Part shown: piece by piece, positions 36,371 to 46,839 of the stretch | Layout: each line of letters opens with the position of its first letter | Numbering within the stretch: position 1 is the first letter of the stretch | From: Brachionus manjavacas | Taxonomy: Eukaryota > Rotifera > Eurotatoria > Ploima > Brachionidae | Assembly (NCBI GenBank): GCA_019054805.1 | Contig: JAHQIY010000007.1 | Span: forward strand, 3,601,501 to 3,665,500 | Reading direction: 5' to 3' | Length of the DNA stretch: 64,000 nt | Program-made: the position numbers and the translations under genes | Notes under the pieces: model-generated | Seen by the model: the letters and a program-made list of their open reading frames with translations, nothing else | Told to the model about the DNA's origin: nothing | The model's database searches: none

Positions 36371-36620
36371 TTCTATTCTAGCGGATATCATCTCTTTTTC
36401 CAGTAACTTTTTGAGCAACGGCTTCGATATGACACAGAGGTTACTACATCGAGTTACATCGCAATTATTACCCAGCCGAAACGGGTCCCCCTTTTTTATA
36501 TGAAAGAGGTTTAAACATTCGTGCCGCACTGCACAGGTATTTTGAAGATTTTTTCACTTAAGCAGGTTTTGAACCTCCGATCCTTTGTTGCATAATTCAA
36601 ATCATTTGGATATACGGGCT
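36371..36620 (-). mobile_element. tRNA-derived SINE, diverged copy
   Basis: On the minus strand it shows the head AGCCCGTATATCCAAATGAT, a degenerate B box (GGTTCAAAACC), and the shared body (GTTTAAACCTC, GACACAGAGG, TTGCTCAAAAAG in the opposite sense). It is more diverged than the copies at 27466 and 57753. As at 27 kb it landed in LINE sequence, and in the same orientation. Confidence 0.75.
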
Positions 36621-37552
36621 AATTGAGAATTCGAATATTCGCAAAACCACTGTTCTAGTTTATCTAAGTACTTATTGATATTTTCTAAATTACCAAGTTA
36701 CTTAAAAATAAAAAAATTTACAAGGTCATCAGTAAAAATCAGAAAGTATTCATTATTTGTTGTATTTTTTTTATCTGAATGAGCTTTAGTTCGTCACAGA
36801 TAAACATAAAAATGCATAATCAATTTATTTTGAAAATTAAAATCTAAAATAATTAATAAAGAGCCTTTTATTACCAAGGATGATATTTGCATGAAACAAG
36901 CGTGGGAAAAATTTAAACATCTGTCATATGTAACACTCTATTTCAATATATGTTAACACAGCCTAAATGTATTTAATGTAAATTCGGTGACGTAATTTGA
37001 AAAACCGAAATATATCAGTCGTTTTATTTTTTAAAAACCCACATATTCTTGTAGATCTTGAAGAGAGGAATCCAAATATATATATGAAATATTTTTAAAA
37101 AAATTTTTAAACCTTTTTTATTAAATTCAAAGTTTTTTTTCAGCTAATTCGGTAAAAATTTTCAAATTAGTAATTATGCTTGAATTTTGATCCGATGACG
37201 GAACAAGTTTGAACTGACCTTATTTGCTTATTGTTTTCAGCGGGTGTTGATTAATAGAAAATAAATTTACTAGAATTTTAAGATAGCCGATGGGTCCGTT
37301 GTCTAATGTTGTTATTTTTTATGGGTTAAGAGGATAATGAGTTATCAACTCAATACCCAAAAATCCCACCCATTTACCCCTAAAAATAAAATATTTAACA
37401 TAATTAGACTGAAAGGACAAAAATGATCACAATGACGTCATTTTTTATGAAAAATTCAAAATTTTGTTTCTCCTTTTTTTACAAAAATAATTTGATTTTT
37501 TTTGATAAAAATATTCATTCTGTATTATCAAAAATCGTCAATATATTATAAA

Positions 37553-37698
37553 AATGAATCAGAACAAACAAAAAGAAGTTAAAAAAAAAAAAGTATTCGA
37601 TGGAAGATCTTGATAACGCAAAAAAAGATGTTTTTGAAAAAAAATTGAGCACTACTCAAGCTTCAAATTTATACAACATTCCGAGACAGATCTTTTAA
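37553..37698 (+). pseudogene. pogo/Tigger-type N-terminal helix-turn-helix (pipsqueak) relic
   Basis: One frame gives KKYSMEDLDNAKKDVFEKKL then STTQASNLYNIPRQIF. This is the psq-type HTH pattern (Y-S-x-E-D-L ... L-S-x-x-Q-A-A-x-x-Y-x-I-P-R) that binds DNA at the start of many pogo-like transposases. A stop follows at once. The relic at 31970 holds the C-terminal part of the same superfamily but lies 5 kb away. They are probably different copies. Confidence 0.65.
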
Positions 37699-37847
37699 CT
37701 AATCTTTTTAACTAAAAAAAAATCAAACATAAATTTTTTTTCTAAATAGTTATGTTGTACCGTGTATTTAAAAGAATAATAATAAAGAATATTTTAAATA
37801 TTTATATTTTTAAAAATAACATTTAAAATCCTTTTTTTAATTCTTAT

Positions 37848-37972
37848 TGGGCTAATTGGGTGAATTTGGTGAATATCCTGAAAAAGAGGTTAGTTCTCGG
37901 GCTAAACATCTACAAAATCAGGGGCAACTGGGTTTACCTAATTCACCCAATAAGGCTTCACCCAATTAACCG
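37848..37972. repeat. inverted repeat with GGGTGAA/TTCACCC arms
   Basis: GGCTAATTGGGTGAATTTGG (about 37850) is matched in reverse complement by GGTTAATTGGGTGAAGCCTT (about 37972), about 13 of 15 bases identical in the core. Related TAATTCGGTGA motifs occur near 36978, 37145 and 38005. It could be the end or ends of the DNA transposon whose HTH relic precedes it. Confidence 0.5.
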
Positions 37973-38166
37973 CAGGAGGTAAAGGAAAAACTAGAAAAAA
38001 CTGGTCTAATTCGGTGAGCATTTTTGGAGTTTTTGAATAAAATGAGTGCGAAATATGCAATAAAAAAAAATAGGTTACCCGGTTAGGCTCATTTACCATA
38101 TGTAATTTTCATTTTATTTTACTTATTTTACTTTATTTTTATTTTTATTTTTTATTTTATAATTTA

Positions 38167-38214
38167 TTCTGAAGGAGCTCTAACTCGGCACAGAAAGCAA
38201 ATAAATAAATAAAA
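38167..38214 (+). repeat. retroelement 3' tail fragment with (AAAT)n
   Basis: TATTCTGAAGGAGCTCTAAC then TCGGCACAGAAAGCAAATAAATAAAT. The reverse complement of 43225-43277 (TTCAGAAGGAGCTCTAGCAC, GGTACAGAAAACAAATAAAT) is near identical. A short dispersed repeat with an oligo(AAAT) tail. Confidence 0.6.
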
Positions 38215-38939
38215 AAATAATTGTATATCGCCAGTTAATCGAAGTAAGAACCAATGCATATTTGTTTTCGAAACGAAACATGCGGAATGTTGGTTGACAG
38301 ACTTGAGCATTTAATAAATCAGAAGCGTATGTTTGACATAGGTCTGCTTTTCGATTTTAAAGATGAGGTTGATGCACCACTGGTAATTCATATAATAAGC
38401 ATTGTAAATTTACATACAAACATTCCAAAAATTACAAAAATGTATTTGCTTTTTTTAAATCAAGTGTAGATAACTTTACATTTTTTGAAAACAAGTGAGT
38501 CGACCATTACAATGGCCAATTCTTCAAATTACTAATTTAAGCTTTTACCAACATTCAGTCTAAATTAGTTTGATATTTGACCGATTAAGATTATTAAAAA
38601 CAAAAAAACAAAAAATATATATATTCACAATATAAATATAAAAATTAATAGAGAAATTAGATTGAAATTAGAAATTAGAAGTCTTAAAAATTCAATAACA
38701 AGAAAACACCTTCAGATAAAAAAATAAAAAAATTCGCAATTAATGTTTCTAGACAACAAAGTTTCTTTTTTAAGTTTTTTTTTTTATTAAATCTCTCGAA
38801 AAAAGCTATTAAAAAAAAACAAATCTAAATTGGTAAACCATATAAATTTTGGCTTTAAATTTTCTGAAATTAAAATTATAAAACGAGAGAAAACGATTTA
38901 AGACAACAAGCTTGAGTTTAAGCTTAGCATTTTAAAAAA

Positions 38940-39851
38940 ATGTCTTCTGATACAGCATATCGAATTACAGATTTCTTTAAAAAAATGACAAGTATCAACT
39001 CAGTAGATGAATTTTCGTTGTTTGCAAGACAGTATTGGTATGTCTGGTGAGTAAATTAATCTATTTGAGTTAAAAAAGCTAATCCAACTTTGTAATAAGG
39101 TTAATAATTGGATTAATAATTGTTATAATGATAGTAATCAATGTTATAATGCTTGTCTATTTTCATAGACGGAGAAGACCAATTCGACAATCTGACTATT
39201 TCAAAAAAAGTCTCGAAATGGCTAGAACTAGAACAAGTAAATTAAATTGAATTGAAGAATTCTTTGAAAAAAACTTTAAAATATTAAGTTATGGTTCCTG
39301 AAAAAGTTAAAGAAAATTTGCTTTCAGAAGAAAATTCACCTGATACAAATTCTCAGTTTGCAATGGAAGCTCTAATTGCAAATAATAAATATCGAGTAAA
39401 GTCAAAATATTTTTTTTAAAAGAACTAATAAGTTTTTAAGGCTCTTCATGATTGTCCACCTTTAAAGTACAATGAGAATTTGGCAAAAATTGCCCAGAAA
39501 TGGGCAGAAACTCTTGGAAAAATGCAAAAATTACAGCATAGTCCTACACATTGGCGGCGCTTTAATAACGCTGTTTTAGGAGAAAATCTTTGTTACATTT
39601 ATAACAGCAGATTGACTGGAGAAAAAATGATGGACATCTGGTATGCTGAGTCAAAGGTCCACAATTTTTCACTTGATAAGCAAGTCGATAGTCAAAATTT
39701 CTCACAGATGATTTGGAAAAATAGCAGAGAGGTGGGCTTTGGCAGAGTAAAAGGAGCATCCGGTGATTGGTGGTATGGTGTGGCAATTTACATGCCTTCC
39801 GGAAATATTGTTGGTCACTATGCAGAAAATGTCCCGCCAATTACTGTTTAA
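38940..39851 (+). CDS. membrane-anchored CAP-superfamily protein (GAPR-1/GLIPR2-like domain)
   Basis: Four exons 38940-39046, 39100-39236, 39289-39395 and 39441-39851, in phase, 253 aa. Residues 1-35 are polar. Residues about 36-58 form one hydrophobic helix (WLIIGLIIVIMIVINVIMLV) followed by HRRRRP, which by the positive-inside rule would leave the C-terminal CAP domain cytosolic unless the topology is reversed. The CAP domain fills residues ~105-250: LKYNENLAKIAQKWAETLGK, LQHSPTH, GENLCY, WYAESKVHNFS, QNFSQMIWKNSREVGFG, YMPSGNIVG. Compared with GLIPR2, the His of the HFTQxVW motif is Asn here, so the usual His/Glu cleft is incomplete. CAP domains bind lipids or metals; none is shown to be an enzyme here. 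Nothing suggests a toxin or secreted role, and no cleavable signal peptide is seen. Confidence 0.87.
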
Positions 39852-41079
39852 GAAAATTTCGACATTTATTAGGATGTAAATAAACTTCATCAATTACTTA
39901 ATTGAAATTCAAAAAAGCTTCAATTTTTTAAAAAAATTTAAAAATATATCGCTTAAAAAATTGAAAAATTTTATTTTTACGATAAATTAAGTGTTTGTTT
40001 AATAAATTTCATATTTTTTAGATATGTTATTGTTTAAAACTTTTAATAATTAACAGTTGCTAAATTTCTTAAAAATTTACTCAATTTTATATGTACCATT
40101 TTTAACATTGAGTTTTATACAAGATTTTAGTTACCTAGGAAATAAAAGTAAATTATTTTCATAAGATCATCCTTTTAAGATTTCTAAGATTTTTCTTAAA
40201 ATAAAAAAATAAAAGAAAATTTTGTTAACTCACATGTTGCATCAAATTTAAGAAATCTTAACCTTATTTTAAATTTTAACTTTTTTCAAAAAAAAAAAAA
40301 TTTTACAACCTAATTATAACAAAACTTCCTGGTAAGACTGTTGACATAATTTTCCCATTTCTATTATTTTAGCACTGTTTAATGAAAAACCTTTATTTCA
40401 ATTTTCTTTTTAGCAATTCTTCTCAAAATAATTTAATAAATTGGATAACTAAATATTTCACCTTTATTTTTTCTAGTGATTTTTGCTCTTATTTGGATGT
40501 TTTTAATTAAATTTTTGAACTTAATTTTAAAAAGTTTAATAAAATATTAGAATAAATTCAAAATTCTTATTTTTTGAACATGATTTTACCAAAATAAATA
40601 TAAAAGAAAATTAAATTTTCACTTATTTTAACGAAAAATTAGTTACAAACTTGAATAGTCTCGTGACACAATTGTATTAAAAAATTTCCAAGGACATGAA
40701 TTTTTTTAATTAAAAAAATTCAAAAATTTCGAACAATTTATTTATTGGGTCTTGCTGGATATGTGACCATTTTTTTTTTAAACAAAAAATGGAAGTTTAT
40801 ACCGATTTCAGTTTTTATTTACGTGATCAAAATGTTCCAAAGATTAATTTCTAATGCAAATTGTATAAGTGACTTAAATTGGGTTAATAAAAGTATTATT
40901 TATGCATTTTTTAAATATTTAATTTTAATCCTTTTGCATTTTTCATTAATTTACGACAATCTGCACAAGTAAAAGGAATCTTGCGTTTGCTCAAAGCTTT
41001 CTTAACCATAAATTATTATTGCTAAAACAAATTCTAGAGGTTTGCGAAATAAAGAAAACAATGACTCTTGATAAATAGT
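39852..41079. other. AT-rich intergenic region
   Basis: Contains 3' UTR sequence of the CAP gene (AATAAA-like at about 40010). The ORF at 40745-40972 has an AT-driven composition. I see no gene. Confidence 0.4.
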
Positions 41080-41351
41080 TAGTATTGGCAATCGATTATC
41101 AATAATCGATGAAATAATCGACTAAATTCAAAAAATTTTATCTTTTAATAATAAAAAACCTTAAATGATCTTCTTTCTAAGGTAATTTATGATATAAAGA
41201 TGATGTCCAATTCTTTCTTAAGATTTTTTCCTTGATTTTTAAAAGTCGATTTAATAATCGAATAGAAAAAATTAATCGATTTAATAATCGACTAAAAAAA
41301 CTAGTCGATTTATGAATTTTATCAATCGATTGGAGTCGATTACCAACACTA
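41080..41351. mobile_element. hAT-like MITE with 8-bp target duplication
   Basis: The left end is TAGTATTGGCAATCGATTAT and the reverse complement of the right end is TAGTGTTGGTAATCGACTCC. A perfect 8-bp direct duplication, TAAATAGT, flanks it (41072-41079 and 41352-41359). The interior is built from repeated AATCGATT / TAATCGA units on both strands. The 8-bp TSD and the TAGxGTTGGxAATCGA end are typical of hAT elements. It is 272 bp and noncoding. Confidence 0.87.
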
Positions 41352-41700
41352 TAAATAGTTTTAAAGTTAGTACAGACCAAGCATCGCCAAGATATTGATT
41401 AGTTTTTAGCATCTTCATTTCGTTTTTTTAATTTCCAACACCTCGACCCTTTTTGAATATTTCTGTGATTCAAATATTAATAGTTTTGTAGAGATTTTTT
41501 TTCATCTACTTCAAAATCCATTTTTCGTAATTTAATAGAGTTTGAGCTTTAAATATCAACTTAATGTGTCAAAAATGCTTCATTTTACTATTTTACAAAC
41601 TTAATTCAAATTTTATAATCTGATTTAAAATTTAAAATTTATTGCAAATACGAATCGTATAAAAATTCAAATAACATGACTTAACTAAAACATGCCTATA

Positions 41701-41740
41701 GCCCGTATACCCAAAAGGTAAAGTCTGTTAGTCATACGTA
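41701..41740 (+). repeat. SINE 5' head fragment
   Basis: GCCCGTATACCCAAAAGGTA then AAGTCTGTTAGTCATACG matches the tRNA-like head of the SINE family (GCCCGTATAGCC... GTTAGTCATGC). The B box and body are not recognisable. It is the only head on the plus strand in the window. Confidence 0.55.
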
Positions 41741-42299
41741 TTATAAAATATAGCACATTTTTTTATTTTATTGTTAAACTCACTTTCTAAAAATAAAACA
41801 AATTTATTTAAGATTTTTAGTAGTTGATTTAACACTCAAACACCGAATTGTTTTTTTATACCCCTTTAAAAAAATGCTTTTTTAATAACATCAAGTACCA
41901 TAATTATTTAAAATAAGTTAAAAAAATACACTGAATATAAAAATAAATGTCTCTTATTGATTTTTAATTTGTTTTAAAAAAAATTTTGTATATTTTTAAG
42001 TTAAAATTTAAAATTTAAACCTTCTCTCCTAGAGAAAGACCACATGTAAATTGTTTAAATTTTTCACAAGTAAAGCTGAATTTGTTACCATTACGGAGAT
42101 AAATTGAACTTTATAAATTCTTGACCACATGGCTTTGAAAGGAATATTTTGGCATTAAACACTTTTTACACAAAAGATGCCGATAAAAGCTAATAATTCT
42201 CTTTTTGTAAATGAAAATTTAGGATCTATTGCTTTCTGTTGACAATTGGTACAATTCAATATAAATTTATCATTGACAAGTCAAAAATCATGAAAAATT

Positions 42300-42790
42300 C
42301 TGACAGTTTGGTCTTATTTAGTTACGTGTTGATCTAACTTTCTCATCCCACAAGTCTAAATTTCACAAAAGTCTTGGAAACCACAATACTTTGGTTAAAA
42401 TACATAAATCATTAATTGACTCTATTTTTGATTATAGTTTCTTCATTCCTATTCTAGTCTCAAATACCAACCACTCTAGGCAACAAGTTCTCCAATTATT
42501 TCAATTAAGTACAGTTATAATTTTCATCAAGGTACCCCATCGGATCTCCTGATAAATTTCCTAGATGACATAAAGCTAGATAGCATTGAAGTTCGTTTAA
42601 ATAAACAATTCATAAAATATCTTAAAAATAGTGTTATTTTCAAAAATACACTTACTATTGAATTAATCAAAGACTATGCCAGTACTTTTGTTAATGGCTC
42701 AAGATCTTATAAGAAAAAAACACCAATATGTAATATATGAAATGAATTCAGTGAATGGTTAAATGAAAAGGGATTATCTCTCTGATTTTA
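42300..42790 (+). pseudogene. LINE relic of another family (RT C-terminal part)
   Basis: Reads LVKIHKSLIDSIFDYSFFIP then ILVSNTNHSRQQVLQLFQ, and later PSDLLINFLDDIKLDSIEVR then LNKQFIKYLKNSV. The pattern (K-S-L-I-D/ S-I-F-D-Y-S ... L-x-x-L-Q) is the post-catalytic region of Jockey/I-type reverse transcriptases. It carries frame changes and lacks the catalytic domain. It is distinct from the CR1-like and RTE-like relics elsewhere in the window. Confidence 0.55.
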
Positions 42791-43224
42791 AATCTTTTTG
42801 TTTTATTATTTTTTTTTTACACTAAAATTAAAAAAAAAACGCTTTTCCAGTAATTTACTAACTTATTCTTTTATGAACTCTATTTTTCAAAAATTTTTAT
42901 GTATACTTTATTTACTTAAAAATTCTATGTTTTACTTATATAATTGTTGCGAACATGTTGTCTGCGAGCATAATTATTGCGAACATGCGTAATACTGCCC
43001 ATATTCGGTATCAGGTTGATATGGTGTTTCCATTTTTCTTCAAAATAATCAAGGTTTTAATTATCCTGTTAATCAATATAATTATCATCAGAGACTTCTT
43101 ACTGTGTATCATCAGCATTTCTAAGAAGATCAAGAGCTTCTAAGGTAGCTCTCATCGAGACTTACTTCAAGTTATTATTTATCACATAATATTAATTTAC
43201 ACTCTATTAAAAAGATGAACTTAT

Positions 43225-43277
43225 TTTATTTATTTATTTATTTGTTTTCTGTACCGTGCTAGAGCTCCTTCTGAATT
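43225..43277 (-). repeat. retroelement 3' tail fragment with (AAAT)n, inverted copy
   Basis: Reverse-complement homologue of 38167-38214, again with the (AAAT)n tail next to the conserved block. Confidence 0.6.
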
Positions 43278-43808
43278 AACTGTTAAAAAAAATAATATAA
43301 AAATAGAGTTAATAAAATAAGTTAAATAAACTTTATTTATCTTATTTTATTTTATTAAAAATCCATTGAATGGATTTTAAAAAGACATCCATTGAAATAG
43401 AGTTTTTTTTTCAAAAGTCCGAGCCAAAGACTTTTATTTTGTTTTTTTTTAAAAAATCCAAGTTTAATACATTTGAATTAAAAGATAATATCAAATTGAT
43501 ATTTTCCCAGCAATTATTTTCAATTTGCATCTTTTAAAAAAATATTGCAATTATGTTAGTTTAAGTAAGATTTTCTAATAATTTAAATCAATAATTTTAA
43601 TTGCTTTCGAAATTTTATTTATTTTGGTAATTATTTATTGAAATTAATATATTGATCAAATGAAAGTAGAATGAAATTTTAAGTTTTGCTTAACGAATTT
43701 AAAAAAACAGCTAACCAGAAGCAACTAAATATGGACCGTGACATTTTTTTTTGAACCAATGCAGAGAATTAACTCACTTTTCAATTTTTAATTTATTTAT
43801 TCAATTTA

Positions 43809-44030
43809 AGGTGCCCCAAATCATAAACCAAAGTCAGAAATATTAATTTACAGTCTAAAAACCTCCATCAGATTATTTCAATCGTAATGATTTTGCTTTT
43901 AAATTATAGCTGGTAAATTCTTTACAATTTTTGGTAATTTTTTTTTTATCAATTTATGTTATCAGAGGTTAAAGTTCAAAAATATAAAAATTAGAATGTC
44001 TGAGACTACGGTTTATGATTTGGGTCACTT
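43809..44030. mobile_element. mariner-like MITE flanked by TA
   Basis: The left end AGGTGCCCCAAATCATAAAC+C matches the reverse complement of the right end AAGTGACCCAAATCATAAAC+C at 19 of 21 positions. Both outer borders are TA (43807-43808 and 44031-44032), the Tc1/mariner target duplication. 222 bp, noncoding, lying 140 bp from the 3' end of UBA5. Confidence 0.75.
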
Positions 44031-44170
44031 TATTTAATTTTTAGATTTTTTTTAAATGATTAATTTTTGTTATTGCTAATAATTAAATCTACAAAAAATT
44101 GATTTTAATTTAGTAACACGATTTATTTAAGTCTTTTAAAACAAATAAAATAGACTAGAAAATAAAACTT

Positions 44171-45801
44171 TTAAAGATTTTTTAATTTTGACATTAGATC
44201 CTCCAGTGGAACTGAGCTAATTTCAGTAGATTTTTCTTCATTTGTCTTATCGGAATTTTGAATTTCATTTGGTGATAAGTAAGCAAACTTAACACCTGAA
44301 TCCTTGTTTTTGTCTGATTTATTCAAATCTGGCATATCTTCTCCTTCATCACACAATTCGATTTCTATTTAAATTTATAGAAGTTTTCATTCATTTAATA
44401 AAAAAAGAATTGAAAATTTAACTACCGAATTCATTTTCGGGATGAAGATTTTCTTCCACTACTTCTTCAACTTTTTCAACAAAATCTCTCAATCTTTGCT
44501 CTTCCAGAATCTGAAAAATAATTCCAATAAAATTAACCAGATTAATTTTTTATTTACTTTAAACTCTTTTTGCCGCTTGACACAAAATGAATCAGTGCAA
44601 TTTTCATTAGGCTTCAAACTCATTGTGGGAAAATAATCCAACAAGGCATTATATCCCAAATATCTTGTTACTTGTCCGAAATTCAATAAATACCTATAAT
44701 GAAACTTATTAAGTTTCAATTTTTTAAAAGCACTATTTTTTTACTTTAATGCATTTTGGACTAAAAATCCCGCCACAATTCCCATAGTAGTTGGTAAGCT
44801 AGCAGCACAAACTCCATCTCTTTTCAAAGTTTTTTCATCAATATTTGAAGCAACTATTAAGGGCGGCGCACACTTAAAAACCGCAAATAATTCAAATTGA
44901 AAAATCAAATTTTCTTTACTTCAAAACATGAGGTTTCTCCTGGTTTTATAAATTGAATGTGACCAGAAACGGCATTCTCACTTACTCCAGATTCGAACCA
45001 ATTCAAATTTAATTCATTGCAAGCCTTGATAAGAATTTTAGAAATTTTATTTAAACAAATTTTTAAATAAAATAAAATAAATATAAATATATACCCTGTT
45101 TACTGCCATTCTTGCTTCAAAATTATCAACACAACATAGAGTTAATTCAACTGGACCCTCGATTAAGCTTCTAGTGGTCAAAACATTCAAAAAATGGTCA
45201 AAATTGTCCACTGTAGTAATGTTATAGTTATAGACTTCAATTTCAACATCCGGATTTATGTGTCTTAAAAATTGGTATCAAAAATGGTAAAAAAAAATCC
45301 AAAATTCGCTTACTGTAATGTAATTTTGGCAGCTTCAACTTTGCTTAAACCTGCTTGGTGGGGCTGATAGAATAATCTATTCATGTTCGCTAGTTCGACT
45401 TTATCATAATCAAATAATATTAGTTTTCCAATACCGCAGCGAGTTAACATTTCAGCAGTTACACTACCGACACCACCTACGCCTACAACTGCAACTGTAA
45501 AATTTCTTATATTCTAAATAAAATTAGTTTTAAAATTAATTTTCGAAAAAAAAAATACTTCATAGTTTTCGACTATTCCCATTCTTTTTAGAGCCATCAG
45601 ACGACTTAAAATGAATATTTGATGCATTTGGATAAAATTTTCGAGTAAAAAAGTTTACCTATAGGGATTTGAATCCACAACTTCGGAACTCATTTTGGTA
45701 ATTTTTTCTCTTTGTCTTGCATTTTTTAATTTTTCTTGTTCTAACTGCAATTCAAATTTTCGTATTTGCTCTTTTAATTCGGCAATAGTTGGTTCAGACA
45801 T
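44171..45801 (-). CDS. UBA5: ubiquitin-like modifier-activating enzyme 5 (UFM1 E1)
   Basis: Nine exons on the minus strand: 45801-45659, 45604-45559, 45513-45314, 45263-45095, 45024-44920, 44872-44745, 44693-44558, 44510-44426 and 44364-44171. They give about 401 aa, the usual length. UBA5 adenylates UFM1 with ATP, holds it as a thioester and passes it to UFC1. The N-terminal coiled helix leads into [20 protein letters not shown]. The nucleotide loop is [40 protein letters not shown] follows. Zinc cysteines are CFECAPP and the later CTDSFC pair. The catalytic Cys lies in [11 protein letters not shown]. The C-tail keeps the UFM1/GABARAP-interacting element (NEFEIEL) and the terminal UFC1-binding helix ([11 protein letters not shown]). 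Every key residue is present, so it should be active. It is divergent from FAAP24. Confidence 0.97.
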
Positions 45802-46003
45802 GATTTATTTGAAGAAAAAATAAAATTTTGTTTTTTATTTAAACGTCAGCGGTTTGATTTTTTTTGAATCAATTTGACATTTAGTTAATAAACTTAAGAA
45901 TTGATTTTTTTACAGAATGAATGTAGACTAAAAAATTTTATAAAAAATTGCATTATTTTATAGACAATTGAAATTGTTTTTTTTTCTTATTTTTTTTTCT
46001 TAA
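45802..46003. promoter_or_regulatory. putative bidirectional promoter between UBA5 and FAAP24
   Basis: Only about 202 bp separate the two start codons, which point away from each other. The gap is AT-rich, with an AACGTCAGCGGTTTGA stretch at about 45841 that includes a CRE-like ACGTCA. Both promoters must lie here or inside the first exons. This is inferred from position only. Confidence 0.5.
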
Positions 46004-46839
46004 ATGAATTCAAATATTTTGTTTGTAAATCTTAAATGGAAAAGTACAGATATCTTTGATGCAATTTCAAGTGACTTAAAAAGAAAATAAATTTTAATAG
46101 ATTTCTAATAAAATCTTTCATTTAATTAAAATAGAGATACAATTTAAATGTATTTTTGATGAAAGCCTGAATTTGATAGATTTTAAGGCTGGATGCATTG
46201 GATTTTGTTACGTTCAAAATTTGAACAATGCTTCATGTGCTGACTACAGAAAATTATTAGCAAAAGTTAATAATGTAAGATTTTTTTTTTTGATTTTGAA
46301 ATAAAAATAAATTATAAATTTTTATCTTAGAATAATCCTAGTCTAAAAATGCAAGCTTTTGTCGATTATGGCGATCGAGAATTTTTTTCATCTATTCAAG
46401 AGTTCTGTTCGATTGAGCTAAAAATTCAAATTATTCCGGTTGAAAGCGTCAACAATATAGCGCAATATTTAGAAAGACATGTAATGCTCAAAATGATTCT
46501 TTCCCAATTTATAATTTTATTTTCTAAGATGATGTCAGACCTACAAAATGAAAAGAATCCGTTTACAAAAGATTTGACCATAAACACAAATGATCCAACT
46601 ATTTGTAGTCAATTATATCTAAATTGTTTAAAGAATATACCAAAAATAGGAGATAAGAATGCAAAGATAATTTTAAAAACATACAAAAGTATTTTTTTAA
46701 TGCATTTGTGAAAATAGAAGAAGAAATTAATTTTTAAAAATTAGATTTGAAATCACTTTCAAAAGCGTCTATCGAAGAATTGACGACTTTAATAGGATCT
46801 TCATGTGCTAAGGCTGTTTATGAGTTTTTCACGAATTAA
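46004..46839 (+). CDS. FAAP24: Fanconi anaemia core complex-associated protein 24 homologue
   Basis: Five exons 46004-46070, 46135-46274, 46331-46480, 46529-46688 and 46745-46839, in phase, 203 aa (vertebrate protein about 215). FAAP24 is the non-catalytic XPF/ERCC4-family partner of FANCM that targets it to branched or single-stranded DNA in interstrand crosslink repair. The nuclease-like fold runs from NSNILFVNLKWK through CIFDESLNLIDFKAGCIGFC, DYRKLLAKV, SLKMQAFVDYGDREFFSSIQ and IQIIPVESVNNIAQYLER. The tandem helix-hairpin-helix region is CLKNIPKIGDKNAKIIL and LSKASIEELTTLIGSSCAKAV. No ERKxxxD nuclease motif is visible, as expected for this subunit. Its presence implies a FANCM-type pathway in this organism. 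Confidence 0.85.

Noticed and set aside
42798-43143. Two overlapping ORFs with CEH repeats
   Set aside because: The repeats come from a short local duplication (GCGAACATG), and the rest is AT-driven. No gene support.
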